Notes under the pieces: generated by a model | What the model was told of the DNA's origin: nothing | Databases searched by the model: none | Seen by the model: the letters and a program-made list of their open reading frames with translations, nothing else | Made by a program: the position numbers and the translations under genes | Part shown: positions 58,601 through 64,000 of the stretch, piece by piece | How positions within the stretch are numbered: position 1 is the stretch's first letter | Layout: every line of letters begins with the position of its first letter | NCBI RefSeq assembly: GCF_002443255.2 | Contig: NW_019211455.1 | Location: forward strand, 6,667,959 to 6,731,958 | DNA length: 64,000 nucleotides | Direction: 5' to 3' | Source: Varroa destructor | Taxonomy: Eukaryota; Arthropoda; Arachnida; Mesostigmata; Varroidae

Positions 58601-61600
58601 ATACATATATATATATACATATACATACCTAAACACATACAATGTATTTCAAAAAAAAAAAGGTTTGAGGAAAAATATGCTGCGATTTGGAGCTTACACC
58701 AGTCCTCCAACTTTCTCTATATAATTACCACCGAGAGAGAAGTCATCCCGAAAAACGCTGTCCTAGACTGTTACACTAGTCGAACACTGCATTTTTCCAT
58801 TGTCTATTGGAATATTTTGGGATTCATATATTGTGATTATATGTATCTATCTGTATATTACTTTAACAGTAACAAAACGTTAACAGATGAACTTTCTAAA
58901 ATGTCGTGCTTACGCGGACATGCAGAGAGCTCCTATTAAGGACCGTATTTACATACGAACAATCATAGAAGCAGTACTACTCGATATTTAGTTAGCCACA
59001 GATAAAAATTAAGTACACAATTATCGATTTTTAAAAAATTCGTCTAGGACAGCCATACCGGTGCTTTCCATCTGTTTGCCTTGTTTTTTGTAAAGATGTA
59101 AAACGGAAAATCTACACAAAGCCCTATAAAGAAGAAAAGGGGAAAATATCGAGTGCCTTTTTACAAATGCAATATCCTCTATACGATATTGCCGACTACT
59201 GTCGTGACGTCATTAACATTTTTCTTAACAAGCGACGTACAATGAATGTAGGTTTTTTTCTATTCTGATATAGACATATGTATGCAAAGAGGATAAAATC
59301 ACATAACAAAGAGAAAACATCAAGAAATCTATATATATGNNNNNNNNNNNNNNNNNNNNNNNNNNNNNNNNNNNNNNNNNNNNNNNNNNNNNNNNNNNNN
59401 NNNNNNNNNNNNNNNNNNNNNNNNNNNNNNNNNNNNNNNTATATGATTTTATAGATATATATTTCGCGTATATATGAGGCAGAAATACCACCTGAGCGAC
59501 GATTGTTATAATTCTGTATTCTGTACAACAAAGTTCTCAAACTGTGTATTATGGAACAGCGTTGATAAAATATAACTATATAAATACACTGTCTATACTT
59601 ATATATAAAGTATGTATAAGAATTCGTGCTCTGCCGGGCGAGGCGTGGCGGAGAGGTGACACACACATGCAAAAAAAATAAGCAAATGAGAAAGATATTT
59701 ACAAGAGGATGGTCAAGAAACTGGCAAATATTTTGTTACATTTCAAACCATTCTTATTTCGATAGCGTGTAGTACACACAAGGTCGATCTCAAAAAGGCG
59801 GCACAATAATCACGAAGATGATTGAGGCGGCGATTGCGAAAAGGGGATGCTGTTTAGAAACGCTGGGTATTGTTTTCGATGAGCCACCCTTACAAATGCC
59901 ACATGATGTTTTAATGCCTTATCGATTATTACTGTTGTTACAATATAATCTACAACAATGTAAAGGAAAGTTCAGCAAGGGAAAACAGCAGACAACAAAT
60001 GCCAAACAATGTATAAACTCTCAAGCAAGAACTACTACACGCAGTGGCCTATAGAAAACAATTTATAACCACGACACCATTGTATCTATCCTTGTACTAA
60101 CATCGACATGAGCCGTCAAAACGGGGGCACAGATGTTTGACAATTTCTTGTGTAAACACAAAAAAAAAGGGTATATATTGAAAAAAAATATGTGCAGTCA
60201 ACCTCTCCATGCCAGTCTCTCGCTTTGGACTGCCAACAAAATCAGACGGATATAAATACGTCTGACTTTAGTCGCGACTTCGGTTGCCAAGCCCCACCTA
60301 TATCCACCTGACCAGTAAGATTAGTTACTACTATTTTAGTTCTAGTATTACTATTATTGCTCTAATTAGGTATGATAGTGCAGCAGCGAGCGGACACGCA
60401 TACAGCAGATTACGTACTATGAGAGTACAATCCGGATATTGATAGATGTGTATGTATAATGATTTACGACTACCATAATATTATACCAGCGAGCGAATTA
60501 CGAAGTGTACGATGAGAGCTGTAAGATGAGCTGATACTATTAAGTTGACCGACAATACTATGATAATAATTAAATATTAATAGCATTTTTTTATTTGCTG
60601 ACACACTGCATATAATCAATACATATCCAACCAACAACAATCAAATGTATACTCAACCGTACCGTATTGTCTATAATACCATCATGGGTGGCCATCATGT
60701 TCTCGGATGCTGAAAAATGGGACATGAAAGAGGTCACCTCACACCCCCTACCCGAAATAATTTTTTATTGTTCTCATCGATTATGAATCCACCATCAGTT
60801 ACTTCATAATGCTACAAAACGACGTCAATATATATTTACGAGGATTGTACATTAAAGGGGGCGAACTGTGATGATGAACGGGGCAACGAAATCCTATTGA
60901 GCATAGCTACAGTGAAGTAAATTAGAAAGACAGGAGGGCAGCACGAGTTCAGGATAGGGAAAGCTTGATCTGAGTCTGATTGGCGCAGAATTTTTTTAAC
61001 TTTACAAGAAACTGTTTTACACCCAGTGGTATACTTGTTTACTGAACTATCCTATATTTTAATTATACAGCGACTGGTCAGGATAGTAGGCAGTTATTAC
61101 CAGACGCGACCCTGTGTTTACAGTATATATCATCCATAATGTATTAAATTTGTCGGACTATCAATATCGTCAACGGGATAACGTTGTGCTCGGCAATCGG
61201 GTCGTTCACTCCTACCGTGTGAGAATGTCGTTCATTAGTCGGTCTCATCATATCCCGATGTATACACTCATCAGCTACTGCCAGTTAATTATGAAATAGA
61301 ATAGTTGATCCAAAAAATCGAATAGATCGATTGGGCGATAGCAATCAAACAACAAATAACAGGAATGATGTAACTGTTTCAGAGCTGTTGAGTATCGATG
61401 TAGGAGATAGGACGCAATTCCACTGCTGTCTGATAAGATGCATATGGTAAGATACAAAATGGCTTGATATGGCACTTCCTTGATTACGGGGTGGTGTGCG
61501 CTATTGCACGAAATGAGTGTATATGCAAGGGCGGGGATTCATCAGCAAAAAAAAACAAGAGTCATGAGCGAAGCGCACGAAATTCAATTGAGGTCTTGTA

Positions 61601-63245
61601 CCCATAATAAGAATGATCATAATTACGTTAATAACAATAATGTTTATGCGGCACACAAAAAACTGTAAATACAAACACTTCTGTATTACTCGAAGAATGT
61701 ATAATTCTCAAAAGATGTATATTTCCCAAAACTGAAATAAACAGAAGACTAAACCCTTCTAAGAAACAAAGGAGGCTTGGGCTGATGGAACAAAATTTGG
61801 CTAAAGTAAATGGTGCGGGCAATCTGACTGTAATTGAACGGCAATTGATACGTTTAAACAAATGGTTTGTAAAACCTAGGGAGTGATGTATAGGCAACAA
61901 AAAAGGCAACAGACGGAAACAACAAGCAAACGTTGGATACGCGAGTCTAAAGTGGGAAGTAAAGTAGATTCTCCCGTTCATGCGGTTCGTGTCACAATCA
62001 TAAATTGCATGTCGTGGGCATTGTGTGTGAATGTGTGCGCATAACTTTGTAAAAAAAAGAAAAAAGGTTCGGCCCTCAGTTTTATTTAGGCCGGTGTGAG
62101 CGATGTGCGAAAATACGCTAAAAACACGCTGGAACAGACGCCTTACATCTTGTGCTGATGTGAATGAATGATAGTAAATATGACGGCATTCATTATTACG
62201 CGCATGTACAAGAACACAGACTCTTATCAGTGTGGGAAGGGGGTGTGAAAGTCTAAAGGATGGGACGTGAGTATGGGGAACGTCTCTTTCAACCTTGCTA
62301 ATAAACGAACGAATGATTGAATGGATAATGGCAAGCCATTCTTTAATTTGCCCTAGTGAACGAACCTCAAAGTACCAGAATCGTATCAACACCGTACACA
62401 GTTGGTGTTGTATTGATGAGAAAATCGAGAAGAAAAAAGCACAGAGAGGGAAAGTGACGAAGGCAAAACGATGATGTCAGCGACTGACAGAGATCTTGTA
62501 AACTGACGGGCGGATGAACAGAGAGCCCCGACGTATAAGGTTATGAATGAAAGCGACAAAAACGAATCTGTGTGAACATTCTTCGTACGGAGTTAGTGTA
62601 TGATGCACAAACGGAAACTGAGAAGTATGTTACGAAATGCATATGGAAATCAAATTGACAAAAAAACCGATGAATACACTATTTTTCAATGAGATTTTAT
62701 GTGAATATCAAACTACCTTCGCCAAGAATCGTTAGCTCAGTCAAATTATGTAACATGAAGGTGTGTTACAGTCGTCAAAACTTATCGGATGAAATTTCAA
62801 TCTACTTAAATATTAATTAAAAGTAAACTACTTATGCCCAGAGCTGCGAGCAAGGTCAAAGTAGGACACAGATACACTAACCGTCATGTGTACATGACTG
62901 GATGCATACGAATATAAAAAAAAAAAAAAGAAAAATAATATAGGGACGCCCTGATTTATATTGCTTGGGCGGCATATCGCGTTCAGACATCACTTCTCAG
63001 TTTTACTCGAATATACCAGTTTTAAATAAATATTGCCAAAATATATTACTCGCTGCGTTTTCATTGCAACTCAAAACAATGCGTGTGTTCTTAGATAGAA
63101 ATTAGTTTAAGCATAGCGCCTTCATACCTTAGGGCATGTAACAAGCTTTACGCACTTCGGAGGACGAATTTTAACGGACATCGTTTCCTGCTTGCAATTT
63201 ATTTCCGGATTGCCTATTAGCCGATAGCCGCTGTCACAACTAAAC
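55606..63245 (-). CDS. sushi/CCP-domain protein, last two coding exons (5' partial)
   Basis: Minus-strand exons are 63128-63245 and 55606-55827. The first begins in mid-domain (FSCDSGYRLIGNPEINC...PPKC, the second half of a CCP module) and ends VKLVTCPK. The second begins IEYPDSGTV, continues AGDEVIVSCQPG and STCQSDGTWSHRFNC, and stops after VKKTND. Phase 0 joins phase 0, and the join completes one canonical CCP module (C...C...C-x4-GTW...C), so the two exons probably belong to one gene with a 7.3-kb intron. CCP modules occur in complement-type, lectin-like and synaptic extracellular proteins; too little is present to name the gene. The first visible exon has an upstream acceptor (TCTTACAG), so more exons lie beyond the window. 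Further exons inside the intron cannot be excluded. Confidence 0.6.
57214..58213 (+). CDS. C2H2 zinc-finger protein, two exons (5' end uncertain)
   Basis: Exon A runs from about 57214 to 57464 and exon B from 57880 to 58213. The donor TACAG|GTAAATG joins the acceptor CACTCAAG in phase 2 and rebuilds a finger split by the intron: GCPFCDYRSSRKTTLRLHMN with its second His following. The first finger is CEFCGYMSSNRGNVTYHIRS with its second His in KH, linked by the typical TGERPF. Both fingers have C-x2-C and H-x3/4-H spacing, so DNA binding in the nucleus is likely. The C-terminal ~90 residues are Ser/Pro/Thr-rich (SPVSAISPGPAPATSQ) and probably disordered. The first in-frame ATG of exon A is at 57349, directly before the first finger, so an upstream exon probably exists. 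The gene lies inside the sushi-gene intron on the opposite strand. Specific identity not recognised. Confidence 0.65.
58594..58630. repeat. (TA)n/(CATA)n microsatellite
   Basis: TATATACATATATATATATA-type tract downstream of the zinc-finger gene. Confidence 0.8.
59340..59439. other. assembly gap (100 N) in a TA repeat
   Basis: Exactly 100 N with TATATATG before and TATATGAT after; within the sushi-gene intron. Confidence 0.95.
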
Positions 63246-64000
63246 CTGTAAGAGTACAAAGTCAAAATGTTATTGGAAACACTAAATATTGACCATAAGC
63301 TGGTCAATTTGTCCAAATTGTCAATTTGGTTAGGGTGGCTTTAGGATGGTCTCCTTCAAGTGAACAGTAAATGAGAAAATCAAATGAAAAGGATTTTTCG
63401 ATGAAACCTGCATTTCTCTCATCTTTTATGTCTTGATTAAATGTCTTGAGAATTTAAATTCACGGTACAAGTTCATCGTGAATACACATTGTGAAAAAGC
63501 GGTTGGATCAGTTACGAACGTATATTCGATATGGAGTAGATTTTCATTGTGTTACGTAGACTTCGTATTTAGATTCTTTTAATATAAAATTCCTTTTTTT
63601 AATCATACCTGTCTTGAAGTCACTGACGTAGCTTCAAGCAACGACCCCTCGCTTATTCAGCCAGAGGCTTAGCCGCCCAATTGTGTGTACTCAAGAGACA
63701 GAGTAATTAAATTTTTCTGTGCGCACTATTGGCCGCAGGTGGTTTAATAGCTTTTCTGTTGCGAAAATTCTGCCGAGCCTCGTATGTTTTTGTTTATCAA
63801 CACTAGATTATTTGATCAGCATAATTTCATTTGGTTGAAATGAGAATTGTTTAATATTATTTCTGGGGGTTTAGTTTTTCTTTATTTTCTGATCAAAGTT
63901 GGATCGGATCTCTTTATAGTCATAGTGTATTGGTAACAGTACAATATTTATCTTAAACTGTCGGGAGGAAAGACACAGCTTTGTAGCAGTATATAACCTA
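63246..64000. other. upstream intron of the sushi gene
   Basis: AT-rich sequence before the first visible CCP exon. A donor-like AAGACAG|GTATGA on the minus strand near 63608 follows sequence with stop codons in all three frames, so no coding exon is called. Confidence 0.3.

Larger units (their letters stand above)
58214..63127. other. rest of the sushi-gene intron; 3' region of the zinc-finger gene
   Basis: AT-rich with microsatellites and an assembly gap. From about 61700 to 62400 the plus strand is purine-rich, which leaves a 254-codon minus-strand frame open by composition; it has no recognisable domain. No further CCP exon was found on the minus strand, but short exons could have been missed. 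Confidence 0.35.

Noticed and set aside
61628..62392. 254-codon open frame on the minus strand in the sushi intron
   Set aside because: The plus strand is purine-rich here, which removes stop codons from the minus strand. The product is a His/Phe/Ser/Leu mixture with no motif, and it has no splice support.

Overview
This window is nuclear DNA from an animal, most likely an arthropod. The genes have spliceosomal introns with GT/AG boundaries, AATAAA polyadenylation signals and long AT-rich introns. Two 100-N assembly gaps sit inside (TA)n microsatellites. The compact intron-poor exons, the AT-rich background and the trinucleotide-rich 5' regions would suit a parasitiform mite such as Varroa or a relative, but that is a guess; nothing in the window fixes the species.

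Layout, left to right. ADSL (adenylosuccinate lyase, +) has five exons. TRMT10C (mitochondrial RNase P/tRNA m1R9 methyltransferase subunit, +) has four. A large ABCC-type ABC transporter (+, 19 exons, about 1413 aa) follows and meets IFT122 (ciliary IFT-A subunit, -) tail to tail. IFT122 is head to head with PIGU (GPI transamidase subunit, +). PIGU meets TXNDC11 (ER thioredoxin-like protein, -) tail to tail. About 7.5 kb of GC-richer, trinucleotide-repeat-dense DNA separates TXNDC11 from an intronless RIC8 coding exon (G-alpha chaperone/GEF, +). Then come an aftiphilin-like clathrin-adaptor accessory protein (+), a small secreted protein with one degenerate granulin domain (+), and the last two exons of a sushi/CCP-domain gene (-). 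The 7.3-kb intron of the sushi gene contains a C2H2 zinc-finger gene on the opposite strand.

Most genes are unrelated housekeeping or trafficking functions: purine synthesis, mitochondrial tRNA maturation, membrane efflux, cilium assembly, GPI anchoring, ER redox, G-protein maturation and clathrin traffic. No operon-like logic is expected. Exon joins were checked for reading-phase continuity, and this recovered short exons that open-reading-frame length alone misses: the 57-nt first coding exon of IFT122, 108-nt and 34-nt ABCC exons, and the first granulin exon.

The most unusual items are these: the ABCC transporter carries a polar Ser/Lys-rich N-terminal extension in place of a membrane TMD0; a granulin domain has 8 of the usual 12 cysteines and an apparent 1-nt frame break in its signal peptide; a zinc-finger gene is nested in a sushi-gene intron; perfect inverted repeats lie in an ABCC intron; tRNA-like SINE copies are present; and an upstream ORF overlaps the start codon of the aftiphilin-like gene. 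No wholly new multi-gene system was found.
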